Shown in pieces: positions 41,376 to 53,215 of a DNA stretch of 64,000 nt (positions within the stretch are counted from its first letter, which is position 1; every line of letters begins with the position of its first letter). Source of the stretch: Mastigamoeba balamuthi (taxonomy: Eukaryota; Evosea; Mastigamoebida; Mastigamoebidae). Under the pieces are notes generated by a model, which worked only from the letters and a program-made list of their open reading frames with translations, made no database searches and had not been told where the DNA came from. The position numbers and the translations under genes are program-made. The stretch is from contig CACRSC010000059.1 of assembly GCA_902651635.1 (NCBI GenBank), positions 15,939 through 79,938 on the forward strand, in the 5' to 3' direction.

Positions 41376-44300
41376 TCAAGCTGATGTCGTCCTCCAAGAC
41401 CTGCACTCTCTGGTGGGACCTGCGTGCGCGCCTCCTGAGCAGAACAGAGAGGCGCTGATGCCCAGGCTGAGGACGACGGCACCCGCGGCCACAGGCAGCC
41501 CGATGGCGAGGAAGATGAAGTACGCGTACGCAGAGCTCGGGTCGTCGCGGTCCCTGGCGTCCCGCGTGGCGCTCCATTCCACCGTGCAGCTGCCGCCCAA
41601 ATCGTCCTCTGCGCGCAGCGTGAAGTCGACCGAGTCCTGCGTCCAGCAGTGCCCGAAGACGAGCCTCGACAGCACCCTGTTGACGCCGGCCACCGTCCCG
41701 TTGGCCCTCCACGTGCCCTCTGCCTGCGACACGGCCACGTCGTCGCTGTGCTCCCTGGACCGCAGCGACTGGGCGTCGGCTGTGATGCTGACCTGCACTC
41801 TGCTGCCGGTGCAGTCGACGACGATGGGCGCCAGCTGCGTCTCGCCGCTCTTCTCCCCGCCAAACGTGGCCTTGCCGCTGTTGTCCCCGATGCTCACCTC
41901 GACGGAGCTCGCCACGTAGAGGCTGAACGTCTGCCAGGTCCGCACGCCGCGCGCGTTGGTGCAGCTGACCTTGACCCGCAGGGACCCCGTGTGCGTGGGC
42001 CCACCAGAGAACGAGCCCGTCGCGTTGTCGAAGCTCAGCCACTCGCTGCTGTACGTGCGGTAGTCCTCGGTCACGGCGGACCATGAGGCGTTCAGTGCCA
42101 GCGGCGCGGGGTCGCTGTCCTGCGCGCAGGTGTCCGCGGGCACCGTGAAGGCGTAGCGGGCGCCGATCTTTGCTCTGCAGCAGCCCGGGCAGTCCTGTAT
42201 GGGTCTGACCACTCGGGGAGCCCGCGAGCCGTAGACCACCCACGCCCTGCCGGTGCCGTTCCTGTGCTCGACGGTGCCTATGACGAGGTCGTCGACGCCG
42301 TCGCCATCGCGGTCGCCCGCGGACGACACAGAGCCGTGCAGATGCATCACGCCGTCGCCGGAGACAACAATGTCGCTGGCCAGGCGCACGGAGCCAGAAT
42401 ACGGCATCCACAGCGTGCTGCCCAACGTTACGAGGACGCGTGCGGAATTTGTGCCCGCGGCGGCGCAGAGACACACTACGTCCGAGAGGCCGTCGCCGTT
42501 GACGTCTGCAGAGGCCACCTGGCGCACGTTACCGTAATACAGCTCCGACACGAGGTCCAAACGCGAGGGGTCCGAGACAGCGGGCCACACGCCCCTGCCA
42601 AAGAGCACGTAGCAGCTACCGCTCAACGTGCCGACCGCGAGGTCGCCCACGCCGTCGCCGTCGACGTCGCCGACGCCCGCCACGCTGAGGCTCGACGACC
42701 GGGACATGCCGTGCCTGAGAGTGAAGCCGCTGGTCCCGTCGAGCGAGCGGACACTGAGCAAAGGGCCCCAGGCGGCCCGCCCGAACACAACGTGCACAGT
42801 CCAGTTGTGGTCAGCTATCCCCACGGCAAAGTCGTCAAAGCCGTCACCGTTGACGTCGCCCACGCCGGTCAGCGCTATCGACGCCACGGACGCCTCCGAG
42901 AGCTGCGGCACAGCGCCGTCCACAACGAAGCCGTCGGTGCCGTTGACCGCAGTAACCGAGACGCTGCGGGGCCACTGACTGCGCCCCAGCAGCGCGTAGT
43001 TTCCGCCCCCGACGATGAGCAGCGGCCCCTTCGCAGTGGCCATCACGTCGCTCGCGGACAGCGGCCGCCGCGTCTGCACGGCTCCCACCAGCACGTCGTC
43101 GATGCCGTCGCCGTTGACGTCCCCGGCGGCGCTCACCGCGAAGCCCAGGCCCCCGGCGCCCGCGTCTCCCGCGATGGCGAACCCGCTGGTCCCGTCCAGC
43201 GCCCCGACCCGCAGCACAGCGCCGGCTCCCCAGCCGCCGCTCCTGCCAAACACGACGTACGCCCTCCCCGCTCCCCCGGCGGCACGCGGCGCCCCCGCGA
43301 TGAGGTCGGGCACGCGGTCCCCGTTGACGTCGCCCGCAGACGACACCGACCACCCCAGCAGGTCGCCCGCCTCCCCGCTCTCGATCGTCACCCTCGTCGC
43401 GACCTCTCTGTCGGCAGCGCTGCCGAGCACGAGGTACACGCGGCCCGCGCCGGGGGCACCGACAGCAAAGTCGCCGAAGGTGTCGTTGTCCATGTCGCCC
43501 ACGCCGCTCACAGATGCCCCCGCCATCGGTGCGTCGCTGCCACCCGCCAGGACGTAGCCGAAGCTTTGCCGCTCGATGTCCTCCGAGAGCGCCAGTTCGC
43601 TGGGAAAGAGCGACGACGCGCTTCGGCCCCGCACGACGTAGCTGTTCCCCACTCGAAGGCTGTCCGTCAAGTCCGCAGCCTCGGGGGCGCCCAGCAGCAG
43701 GTCGTCGACGCCGTCGCCGTCGATGTCGCCCAGCGGGCCCGCGTACCTACCGCAAGTCCCCGAGTAGGCGGGGGCGCGGATGACGAGGATCTGCACGGCG
43801 TTGGTCTCGTGGCTCGTGTTCACGTGGCGCGGCCACGACGAGTTGCTGCCGAACACAACAGCGCAGGCCATCGGGCTGCTCAAGTCCTGCGCGCACAGCG
43901 CCACGTCGCCGAAGCCGTCGCCGTTGATGTCGCCCGCGGGGCCCGCGGAGACCACCGGCGGGAAATAGTCGAAGAGAGCTCGGTGCTGGGCGACCAGCGA
44001 CCACCGCGGCAGCCCCTCCGTGGCGCCAGCCACCGCCGTGCGGGGCCACGAGGCCCTGGCGCCTCCGAAGACGAGGAGGTAGCGGCTGAGCGCGGGGTCG
44101 CCGCTGGGGCGCAGGCACACAGCAAAGTCCCCGTGGCCGTCGCCGTCGACGTCGCCGGCTGCACCCACTGCCTGCCCCGCCCGGTCGCCGGCGACCTCCC
44201 CGACGATGGCCACGACGCCCTCGGCGGTGCCGGTGTCCAGCTCTTGTGGGAACGCGGGGCGCCCGAAGACGAGGAACGCAGCGCCGCACCTCCGACGGCC

Positions 44301-45443
44301 GCTGACGTGCCGATCGGGGTCGCCCAACACAACGTCGTCTACGGCGTCTCCGTCTACGTCGCCCACGCCGGCGAACGTGGAGACGCCGGGCACCGCGAAG
44401 CCCTCGGAGGGCCCCAGGCGCTCGACGTCGAGGACGGGGGGCCACTGGGCGGTGGGGCGCCCGTAGACGACGCTGACGCTGCGAGCACTGGGGCGCAGCG
44501 CGACGGCGACGTCTGTGCAGTTGTCGCCGTTGACGTCGCCGACGGCGGCCACGCGGGCGACGGGGCCGGCGAGGGCGACGACGAGGGCGCGGGGGCCGCG
44601 GTCGTCGAGGGAGGAGGGCCAGGGGGCGGGGCGCCTGCGGCCCAGCAGCACGTAGGCCGCAGGGAAGCCGCCTCTGACCGCGCAGACCACAGCCACGTCG
44701 CCCACGCCGTCGCAGTTGACGTCCCCCGCGCTCTCCACCGTCACCTGCGGGCCGGCGAAGGCGACCGCCGCGGGTGGAGTGGCAGTGAGAGTTGGAAGCG
44801 GAGGGGCCGAGCTTGAGAGACCCCCGCATCCGAGCGAAACGCGGGCGCAAAAGACGCCCGCAATGCTGAGCCACAGGGGGCAGCAGCTGAGCGGGAACCA
44901 GCCGCAGCGGGCCGCACAAGGGCACGTGAGCAGCGCAGCGCAGGCGCCCGGGAGAGCTCAACGAGCGGCAAACAGCGACACAAATCAACTGAAACATGAA
45001 ATTATCCCGCGCGACATCCTGGGCACACAGGCCCCTCCGCCCGCAGGTGGAGCCGCGAGGGGGCTTGCAGAGCGAACCTTGGCGCCGCAGGGGCAGCGGG
45101 GGGCGTCGATGCGGAGGGCGAGGCCCTCGGCGACAGCGCGGGGCAGAGCGACAGAGGCGCCCACAGGGCCCAGCACCACGTGCACTGCCCCGCAGCCAGC
45201 GGCCACCACGTCCACAGCGCCGTCCCCGTCCACGTCCCCCGCTGGCGCTGTCGTGCCGGCGTCGTAGAGGCGCACGGGGGCGTCGGGCAGGGGCACAGCG
45301 TGGCCGCGGGAACCCGAGGCGCTGCCGGGCACGAGGTCGGCCAGACGCGTGCTGGGCCACTCTGTAGTGCTCTCCCACGACTGGCCACGCGCGGGCGACG
45401 CGAGGGCGAGGGCCAGCAGCGAGAACAACTGCAGCAGGCACAT
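41376..45443 (-). CDS. FG-GAP / CADG single-pass receptor, copy C (intact)
   Basis: Exon 1 is 45078-45443 (122 codons) and exon 2 is 41376-44744, with a 333-nt intron (AAG|GTTCGC ... CCGCAG|GTGACG), about 1244 aa. The start MCLLQLFSLLALALASPARG is a signal peptide; an in-frame ATG 117 nt upstream is rejected because it would mask it. The order is as in copy B: FG-GAP repeats with DVNGDNCTD/DVDGDAVDD loops, a CADG-like domain (WLSFDNATGSFSGGPTHTGS), a beta-rich juxtamembrane part and one membrane helix (FIFLAIGLPVAAGAVVLSLG). The cytoplasmic tail differs from copy B (it ends CRSWRTTSA), so the two may signal differently. Long plus-strand frames here (up to 850 codons) are GC-rich shadows. Confidence 0.9.
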
Positions 45444-45639
45444 CTGGTCCGTTTGCTTGTTTCCGTTAACGAAAGACCCACGCCAGCGATTTTCCCCCGC
45501 ACACACAGTGTGACGCCATTTGTCAACACATTGAATCAACCACTTGGCTCGGGTCTTCACAAAGCACCTTGCGCATCTTCATGGTTAATGCCACAATTCT
45601 GAAAACAACACAGCTGAGCTCTTATGGGGGAGCAGTTGT

Positions 45640-46470
45640 GACTCAGTTGATTTGTCTTGTGTTCTCTTGTGCCGCGCTCTTGAAGGCGGGTCCGGTGCCA
45701 CAGCCGTGGCGTTTGGCCTTGCGGCTGCGTGCGCCGTGTGCTCTATTGTACAAGGCGTGTGTCGTGCTTGCTCGGTGCCGCGCCGCTCTCACTTGCTCGT
45801 GCCAGACAGCGCGAGGGCCAGGGCCAACTCCTGCTTCAGGCGTTCGGCCTCGTAGGCCTCCATCTCCTGTAGCGCCTCGGGCACGACGGCCATCTGTTCC
45901 CTTTGTGCGAGAAGCAGCCTGCGGCTCAGCTCCTCAGCGTCCACCGCAGCCAACGCCTGTGCCGACCGTGACGCCGCTGTGCCGCTCCTCTGGAGCGACG
46001 TGATGTCGGTCGTCGACGAGCGCGACGATCTGAGTGTTGCCAGGCGCTTGGGCGCTGGCTCGCTGGCGTCCGTGCGGTGGCCCTGCACCGCCTCTGCCTC
46101 GGGCAGCGTTCTCTTGCACCGCGGGCACAGCCACTCGGTGTCGGGCTCCTCCTGCTCGGCGATGGCCAGCCTGCCGTCCTCGCCGGGGCTCTGGTGCTCG
46201 TCCTCGTCATCGGGGGTGATGGGCTCGATTGTTGGCCTCTCGGGGCTCGAGGCCTCGGCGCTCGTGTCGGGGATGATGGGCGTGCGGGGCTCAGACATCT
46301 CGGCGGCGCTCTCATACGGTGTCTGCGCCTCGGTGGGCAGGTCGGGGCTCTGCTGCCCCCATCGCGTTTGGTCGTCGGCGGGCGAGAGTTCGTTCACGTT
46401 CTGCCTGGGGATCGGGGCGTCCATGGCCGGCGTGGAAGGCGCGAGCTCGCGATGACGTGGAACTGACCGG
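45640..46470 (-). CDS. Family X member X4 (open frame)
   Basis: The open frame runs from about 46424 (MDAPIPRQNVNELSPADDQT) to 45789, about 211 aa. It is rich in Ser, Pro and Glu: [40 protein letters not shown] pair follows (TEWLCPRCKRTLPEAEAVQG), then Ser/Arg stretches and a C-terminal amphipathic helix (VDAEELSRRLLLAQREQMAV, ALQEMEAYEAERLKQELALA). I recognise no domain. It forms the outer part of the left arm of palindrome 1, and its 3' flank to 45640 is shared with X3 and X5. It may be a live gene or a repeat-borne frame. Confidence 0.5.
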
Positions 46471-47639
46471 AGGGTCCCTGCATGGCGATACACTGTGAGC
46501 GCAGACTCTTGGGGGCAGCTTTACTCTGCGCAACCACAAGAAAGGGTACAACGGGGTCCACAGGGGGATGCCGGCGACACCGGGGACATGGCGCGACACA
46601 GACACAAGGCCCTCTGGAGCGCGTAGTGTATTTGATGAACAGAAGATACACGATCATCACAAGACACCGTAATAAAAAAGAGGGACACTCGCCGGGAAAA
46701 CAGGGACCGTTGTCGGTCGAGCGCCGAAAGAGCGCAGAGGAGGAAGGGCCAGGGCTGCGCGTGTCACGCGCACTCTTGCGCACTCCATATTTCCCAGCGC
46801 TGCCCCGAAATTAAGTCACTGAGCGGCCGCTAGAGCAAAATGGAGATACGGGCAGGAATGGACCAGAACGGAAAGAGGACTCGCCAAGTCCGGCCCCACC
46901 TGATAAAGCGCCGCAGCCCAACCAGAGCTTCCGGCCTGTCCCGTGCGGTCCCACGCACACACACCAGCCCAGAGGAGCTCGCGCGATTATTTCAGGCCAT
47001 CCCGGGGATACAAAAAAGCCGGCACGGGATACGAGCACAAAGGAAGAAGAGCGTACTGCACAGGAAAATGAGGGCGAGGACGACGATGATGAAGGACCTG
47101 ACGACGATCTCGGAGGTGCGGAAGGCGGACGGGGCCAAGGTCAGCGCGAGCGTGAAAGCACGGCGCAGAAAGCGGCGGTGGAGGATCGACTTGACGATTG
47201 GCTCGACACAATAATAAAGTGCCCCCACCGGAAAACCGCAATCCGCCGTTGGCTGACGTCATTCGCGATGTTAAGGAGATTCGCCTCGTGGCTGGCGTTG
47301 GCAGGCCCTGTCCGTCGGGGCCAAGTGACAGCCGCCTGCCCATTCCCAGCAGCCGCAGGGGTCGTCGCCTGAAAAACGACCAGCTTTGAGCGATGCAGAA
47401 TCAGAGCCACCGACCTCTTATTCCGTGGCAACCCATGTCCGAAAAAGGTGTCGATACCCTCGGGTCCCCCCGGCTTTCGTGTGTGCGCCATCCCGGCCTG
47501 TGCAGTGCGCCGTACTCCTGGCCCACCTGCCTGGACGAGGCTGAAAGCGGCTGTGAAGAAAAGAGCGAAAGAGCCGAGAGGGAAAACGAGCGAGGAACTT
47601 CTTTACCTCGCGCAGAAGCCCCAGAAGATTCACTGTTAC

Positions 47640-48210
47640 CACGCGCGGCATAGCACGAAAAGCCATTCAGCAGAACGCGTGGTTGCCCTCGCTGCTGCCG
47701 CTTCTCTGCCCCCGACGGTCTGTACTGAGCCGTCGTAAGCGTCGCCCCCTGCGCGCGCTATGCTGTCACCCCTCATTCCGGCGCAGCCTCGCCTCCGTGG
47801 CGACCACGAGGCGGCCCCGCACCCAGAAAGGCTGCCGCGATGGCCCTCTCGCGTGTTCCCAAATTAGTTGATTGTGCCGAAACTCTGCCTCAGGTCAGTA
47901 GCGCGACAGACCTCGGCGCCTGCTGCTCTGTGGCACTTCTGGGTGCCGCGATGGAGCTCTGCTGCTGCAGCGTCGGCGACGGCGGCCTCTCAGCGCTGGT
48001 GGCCGCGTGTTCCGCACTCTGCAGCATCGCTGTTGAATTCACGTTTGCCCGCTGCCCGTGCGAGGCCAGCGAGAGCGGCTTCAAGGCTGGGGGCGGTCAG
48101 GGGCTGCCTCTGGAGTGAACTGCAGTCCCTCCCCCGAGTGCAGGGCCTTCCTGTGGCTGCGCCTCTTCCCTACGACTCGCTGTCACTCGGCGAGGCCGCG
48201 CATAATGTTC
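47640..48210 (+). pseudogene. Broken F-box/LRR copy in palindrome 1
   Basis: Resembles the 5' half of the gene at 32041-34002: LPSLLPLLCPRRS, LRALCCHPSFRRSLA, SATDLGACCSVALLGAA, CSVGDGGLSALVAACSALCS, CEASESGFKAGGGQG and DSLSLGEAAH. Stops and frame changes separate the pieces. It retains CCCAAATTAGTTGATT, so it is a copy of genomic, not spliced, sequence. The LRR region beyond about 260 residues is absent. Confidence 0.75.
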
Positions 48211-49446
48211 CACCCAAATAAAGCAGTTTGTGCGACCCGCACCAGACCCACCGACGGGGTGTATTTCTCCAAGGGAAAAGCCGTGATTGTCTTATCGCCT
48301 TCTCTGAGTGTGCCTGCTTCGTGAGCTGCTGCCCCTCATCGCTCCGACAGACACTCCCCCTTCTCTTTGTCTTCACCACACTGGCGCGAGATTCGGAGGG
48401 CACTGAACTGCTTGGGGTCGCAACTCCGGCGATTATTCTGCTGCTTCTACGCGAAGCACACAATTCCCACCTTTCGATTTCGCCCCGGGGTGCCTTTTTC
48501 GCAGCCGTTTTCGGAAGATTCGGCTGGATGGGAGTGGAGCACAGCGTACTGTCCACGCTCGAGGGTCGTGCACCTCAGTGCTCGAGATGCCTCTGGAGTC
48601 TCGGCGAGAGACTCGGGGCACGTGGCACTGACAGAGAGGTCGGCTGATCCGCAAAATGAGGATAGGATATTTCAGGCGACGACCCTGCTGGGCTCAGGAC
48701 GTGTGCACTCGACCATCCAGTACGCTCCGCTGGCAGCCTCCTCCAACAGCAGCAGGGAGGTGAATCTCAATAACTTAACAAATGACGTGGCTGACGACGG
48801 TTTCGACGGTTTCCCGGTTGAGGCACTTGATAACTGTGTTGTTGGTGTTGTGTTCATCCAACCGTTTTGTGGACTCCCGCACCACAACTTATAATGCCAT
48901 TGTCCCCGTCGCTTTCGCTCTCGTGCTGGTCTCGGCCCTCAAGCACACGCCGCCGCCACTGTCGTCCTGTCCGGTTCGTTCTGGGTTCTGTTGGGCTCCG
49001 ATCCCCGGGAGGATTTCCGTTATCCCGGGGTTGAGAAACAAGGGCTCGCAAGCTCTGCTGCGCGGGCGGCAGTGGCCGCGACCAGTTGTGTGTGTCGGAA
49101 GTCGTGGCTGCGCTGTGGTGTAAATCGGGGCGGACTTCGCGAGACCTCTTTCAGTTCTGGGCGATTCCTTGCCTTCCCCACTTCATCGGCCGCTCTGTTC
49201 ATTTTTTGCGGGTAGCTCCCCCAGGCAGAAGTACCCGGCGAGTGCGCGACACGTGCTCAGAGCTTGGCACAAGCTCGCTCTCTTACCAAGTGAACAATCC
49301 TACTCTTCTCTCATTTGTCGGTGTTTTGATGATCGCGGATTCTTTTCTCGGTTTATCACACACGCGCTCGTGCAGAGCCGTGTCTGTACTGCGCCATGTC
49401 GCTGCGAGCTGTACTGATTACAAACCGTCGTGCGCCAGGTCTTTGG

Positions 49447-49935
49447 ATTGGGTTCAGTGCACGAGATGACAGCCCTCGCCCCCATGTCGCAGCCCTTCGT
49501 CATTGGCTACAGCCACTTCGTGCACTACCTCCACGAGCCTAAGCCGCAGCGGCTCCTCTCCTCCCTGGCACTGGTCCAGCACTCCCTCGTCCCTGCGTAC
49601 GAGCAGATGCACATGGAGCAACACATTCCCTGCCCCCGACAGGCTCACAGGTCCGTCGACGTCGTGGTGCGCCCGCCCCTCAGGCTTCACACGAAGAGCC
49701 CAGACGCCGATAGCATGCCGCTGGGAGCAGAAGAGCCCTAGCGGGCCGACAGAGGCTCAGACGCCGGACAACACCACCGGGATGTCGGAGCCCCGCACCC
49801 CGAGAGGCCTGACACGAGCGCCGAGTTCTCTACCACCGAGAAGCCCACCAGAGAGCCGAGCACCCGCCCGGGTACAGAGGGAAAGACGGCGAAGAAGAGC
49901 CCCAAGGAGGAGCGCAGCCAGGCGAGCGCAGTTTT
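49447..49935 (+). pseudogene. Family X member X6 (truncated)
   Basis: Starts MTALAPMSQPFVIGYSHFVH and continues YLHEPKPQRLLSSLALVQHS, then, in another frame, PTEAQTPDNTTGMSEPRTPR. It stops where it meets X7 (about 49935) tail to tail. The N-terminal block is shared with X8, showing two N-terminal types in family X. Confidence 0.55.
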
Positions 49936-50225
49936 TCGCTGGGGCTCTGCTGCTCGTCCCCGTCATCGGGAGTGTTGGGCTCGATGGTGGGCCTCTCGGG
50001 GCTCGAGACCTCGGCGCTTGTGGCAGGGATCATGGGCGTGCGGGGCTCCAACATCACTGTGGTGCTGTTGTCCGGTGTCTGCATTTCCGTCGGCACGTAG
50101 GGGCTTTGCTGCTCCCAGGCGCATACTCGTCGGCTGTCGAAGGCTCTTGCGCGTACTGCACGGAAAACAGGGCACCTATTGCCGGCGTAGAAGGCGCGAG
50201 TACGCGATAATGAGGAGAGATTCAC
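49936..50225 (-). pseudogene. Family X fragment X7
   Basis: On the minus strand: WEQQSPYVPTEMQTPDNSTT, LEPRTPMIPATSAEVSSPER, PNTPDDGDEQQSPSEK. This is the middle of X5 in opposite orientation to X6. The C-terminal helix is missing. Confidence 0.6.
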
Positions 50226-50280
50226 TTGTTACGATGTTGGCACATGATGGCTCAGTACAACCCCTGTAGACCAGCTGCAC

Positions 50281-50450
50281 CCCCTGCAACTAACTGGACA
50301 CGGCCACGGATACGGAGGAACTACGGCTTTGTTGTCAGTCGCTCAACGAGCTGCTGAGCCACTCAAGCAGCCCGCTCAGACGCTCCATGTCGAGACTTGG
50401 ACCACGCGGTCGTGAAGGAGCAGCTCGATGTGTCTGCGGTCACGACGGCC
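50281..50450 (-). pseudogene. Degraded tail of the NTPase-like gene
   Basis: On the minus strand this matches the end of the gene at 34387-37279: the stretch for DIELLL, the block GGGCTGCTTGAGTGGCTCAG, and the 3' flank GTGGCCGTGTCCAGTT. It lies directly upstream of X7 in the same orientation, as the intact gene lies upstream of X1. Confidence 0.7.
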
Positions 50451-50639
50451 AGACACTCCTCTTCACTGACATTTAAGCTGCTCGTTTTTTTCCCCCGCGA
50501 TGTTCCCCCGCATATATCTCGAGTGACGTCATTTGTCGTTCATCGAAAGCACGTGGCACGGCTCTGTACAAACTGGTGCATCTTCGTGTTAATACAACAA
50601 TTCTGCAAACATCAGCTGATCACATGGGGCACGTTTGGG

Positions 50640-51430
50640 ATCAGATGCGATTCAATTGTCTTGAGTTCTCTAATGCCGCGCTCTTGGAGGCGGGTCCGGT
50701 GCCACAGCCGTGGCGTTTGGCCTTGCGGCTGTGTGCACTGTGTGCTCTATTGTACAAGGCGTGTGTCGTGCTTGCTCGGTGCAGCGCCGCTCTCACTTGC
50801 TCGTGCCAGACAGCCCGAGGGCCTGGGCCAACTCATGCTGGAGGCGCTCGCCCTCGTACTTCTCCATCTCCTTCAGTGCCTCGGGCACCACTGACATCTG
50901 CTCCCTCTGCGCGAGCAGCAGCCTGCGGCTCAGCTCCTCAGCGTCCACCGCCGCAGACGCCTATGCCGACCGCGACGCCGCTGCGCTGCTCCTCTGGAGC
51001 GACGTGATGCCGGACGACGACGAACGCGACGGCCTGGGCGTTGCCAGGCGCTTGGCTGCTGGCTCGCTGGCGTCTGAGCGGTGGCTCTGCACCGCCTCTG
51101 CCTCGGGCAGCGTCCTCTTGCGCCACGGGCACAGGCACTCGGTGTCGGGCTCCTCCTGCTCGGCCGGTCTGCAGTCCTCGCCGGGGCTCTGGTGCTCGTC
51201 CTCGTCATCGGGGGTGATGGGCTCGATGGGGGGCCTCTCAGGGCTCGAGGCCTCGGCGCTCGTGTCGGGGATGATGGGCGTGCGGGGCTCCGATATCCCC
51301 TCGGCGGAGTCGTCCGGCGTCTGCATTTCCGTCGGCACGTCGGGGCTCTGCTGCCCCCAGAGTGCCTGCTCCTCAGTGGACGATGGCTCGTGCATGTTCT
51401 GCATGGGGAACGGGGTGTCCATAGCCAACG
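50640..51430 (-). pseudogene. Family X member X5
   Basis: A long frame from about 51420 (MDTPFPMQNMHEPSSTEEQA) through SEPRTPIIPDTSAEASSPER and AEQEEPDTECLCPWRKRTLP to about 50961, then the C-terminal helix (VDAEELSRRLLLAQREQMSV) in a shifted frame. It is X4's counterpart in palindrome 2, with the same 3' flank down to about 50640. The paired cysteines CPRC of X4 read CPWR here. Confidence 0.55.
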
Positions 51431-51837
51431 TGGAAGGCGCAAGCACGCGATTACGAGGAACTGCTGGAGGGGTCCCTGTATGGCGGGCGATTCGCTGTGA
51501 GCGGAGCAGACTCTTCGGGCAGCCATACTCTGTACGACCACAAGAAAGGGACATGAGGACCACAAGGGGGATGCTGGCGACATCGGGAACTCGCCGCGAC
51601 ACAGACACGAGGCCCTTCGCGCCGGCGCGCAAGCTAATTAAGAACAGAAGATACACAATCATCACAACACCCCGGAATTACGAGGGACACTCGCCGCGAA
51701 AATGGGGCGTAGGATCAGTCGAGCGCCGAAAGAGCGCAGAAGAGGAAGGGCCCGGGCTGCGCGCGACACGTGAACTCGTGCACACTCGATTTGGGCGCAG
51801 CTCTGAGAAGAGAGGCCGCTAGAGAATATTTGCGGAG

Positions 51838-52257
51838 ATGAGGGCAGGAATGGACCAGACCGGAAAGAGGACTCGCCAAGTCCGGTCCCTCATGATAAAG
51901 CGCCGCAAGACAGCCAGGGTTTCTGGCATGTCCCATGCTCACCAGCCCAGAGGCGCTCGCGCGATCATTTATTCACCCGGGACACCAAAACTCGCCCGGG
52001 ATACGAGCACAAAGGAAGAAGAACGTACTGCACAGGAAGATGGCGAGGACGACGACGATGAAGGACCTGACAATCTCGGAGGTGCGGAAGGCGGACGGGG
52101 CCAAGGTCGGCGCGAGTGTGAAAGCACGGCGCAGAAAGCCGCGGTGGAGGATCGACTTGACGATTGGGCCAACACAATAATGAAGTGCCCCCACCGGAAA
52201 ACCGCAATCCGCCGTTGGCTGACGTCATTCGTGGTGTTAAGGAGATTCGCCACGTGA
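51838..52257 (+). CDS. Unknown frame Y in palindrome 2
   Basis: An open frame of 139 codons: basic N-terminus (MDQTGKRTRQVRSLMIKRRK), an acidic middle (QEDGEDDDDEGPDNLGGAEG) and a C-terminus KCPHRKTAIRRWLTSFVVLR. It lies head to head with X5. Related but broken frames occupy the other three palindrome arms. No domain is recognised. The basic-acidic-basic pattern is retained in one copy only, so coding is uncertain. Confidence 0.3.
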   Translation: MRAGMDQTGKRTRQVRSLMIKRRKTARVSGMSHAHQPRGARAIIYSPGTPKLARDTSTKEEERTAQEDGEDDDDEGPDNLGGAEGGRGQGRRECESTAQKAAVEDRLDDWANTIMKCPHRKTAIRRWLTSFVVLRRFAT

Positions 52258-52644
52258 CTGGCGTTGGCGGGCTCTGTCCGCCGGGGCCAAGCGACAGCCG
52301 CTTGCCCATTCCCAGCAGCCGCAGGGGTCGTCGCCTGAAAAACGACCAGCTTTGAGCGATGCAGAATCAGAGCCACCGACCTCTGATTCCGTGGCACCCC
52401 GGTCGGAAAAAGGCGACAATACCCTCGAGTCCCCGTCTTTCGTGTGTGCGCCACTCTGGCCTGTTCAGTGCGCCGTCTCCAGACCCACCAGCGTGGTCGA
52501 GGCTTCCGAAAACGGCTGTGAAGAAAAGAGCGAAAGAGCCGACAGGGAAAACCAGCGAGGAACTTCTTTACCTCGCGCAGAAGCCGCAGAAGATTCACTG
52601 GTTACCACATCGCGGCATAGCGCGGAGCGCATCCAGCAGGCGCA

Positions 52645-53215
52645 ATGAACGCGCTGTCGCTGCTGCCCGACGTGTGCGTTGTGGCCTCGCTTCTGCCGCT
52701 GCTCTGCCCCGACGACCTGTACTGAGTCGCCGTAACGCCCCCTGCGCGTGCTTTGCTGTCACTCCTCATTCCGGCGCAGCCTCTCCTCCACGGCGACTAC
52801 GAGGCTGTCCCTCTCTCACAGGCCCCGCACCCCGAAGGTTGTCGCGATGGCCTCTCGCGTGTGCCCAAATTAGTTGATTTTGCCTAACTGCCGCAGGCCT
52901 GCAGCGCGACAGACCTCGGCGTCTGCTGCTCTGCGCACTGCTGGGCGCCGCGATGATGCTCAGCGGCTGCCGCGTAGGAGAAGCCGCGCTGGCAACGCTT
53001 CTGGCCACATGACCCGCACTCAGCAGCTTCTCTGTTGCGCGGACGTACGGCCGCCGCCGTCTGTGCGAGGCCAGCGAGAGCAGCTGCAAGGACGGGCGGT
53101 CAGGGACTGCCTCTGGAGTGAACCGCAGTCCCTCCCCCGGGTGAATGGCCGCCCTGAGGCTGCGCCTCTTCCCTGCGGCTCGCTATCGCTCAGTGAGGCC
53201 GCGCATAATGTCCCG
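52645..53215 (+). pseudogene. Broken F-box/LRR copy in palindrome 2
   Basis: Begins MNALSLLPDVCVVASLLPLL followed by CPDDLY and a stop, closely matching LSLLPDACVVASLLPLLCPD of the gene at 34002. Later pieces include SATDLGVCCS and DSLSLSEAAH. It keeps CCCAAATTAGTTGATT. It ends at the same place as the palindrome 1 copy, so both descend from one truncated copy. Confidence 0.78.

Larger units (their letters stand above)
45640..49935. repeat. Large imperfect palindrome 1
   Basis: The left arm (X4 in minus, then frame Y in plus, about 45640-47640) is repeated inverted in the right arm (Y in minus, then X6 in plus, about 48410-49935). A clear anchor is AAGTGCCCCCACCGGAAAAC at 47217, met on the opposite strand near 48828-48810 as AAGTGCCTCAACCGGGAAAC; GTCGCCTGAAA at 47364 matches inverted bases near 48685. 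Arms are diverged but alignable over more than 1 kb. The centre, near 48.03 kb, holds a broken F-box/LRR copy. Frame Y (46852-47214) is Arg/Lys-rich with no known domain. Confidence 0.65.

Noticed and set aside
42264-44816. 850-codon plus-strand open frame
   Set aside because: It is the antisense shadow of FG-GAP copy C; equivalent shadows occur over copy B (9637-10911), with composition typical of GC-rich antisense frames.
43747-45441. 564-codon minus-strand frame
   Set aside because: Wrong frame of FG-GAP copy C, Arg-rich, spanning the true exon 1-intron-exon 2 boundary.
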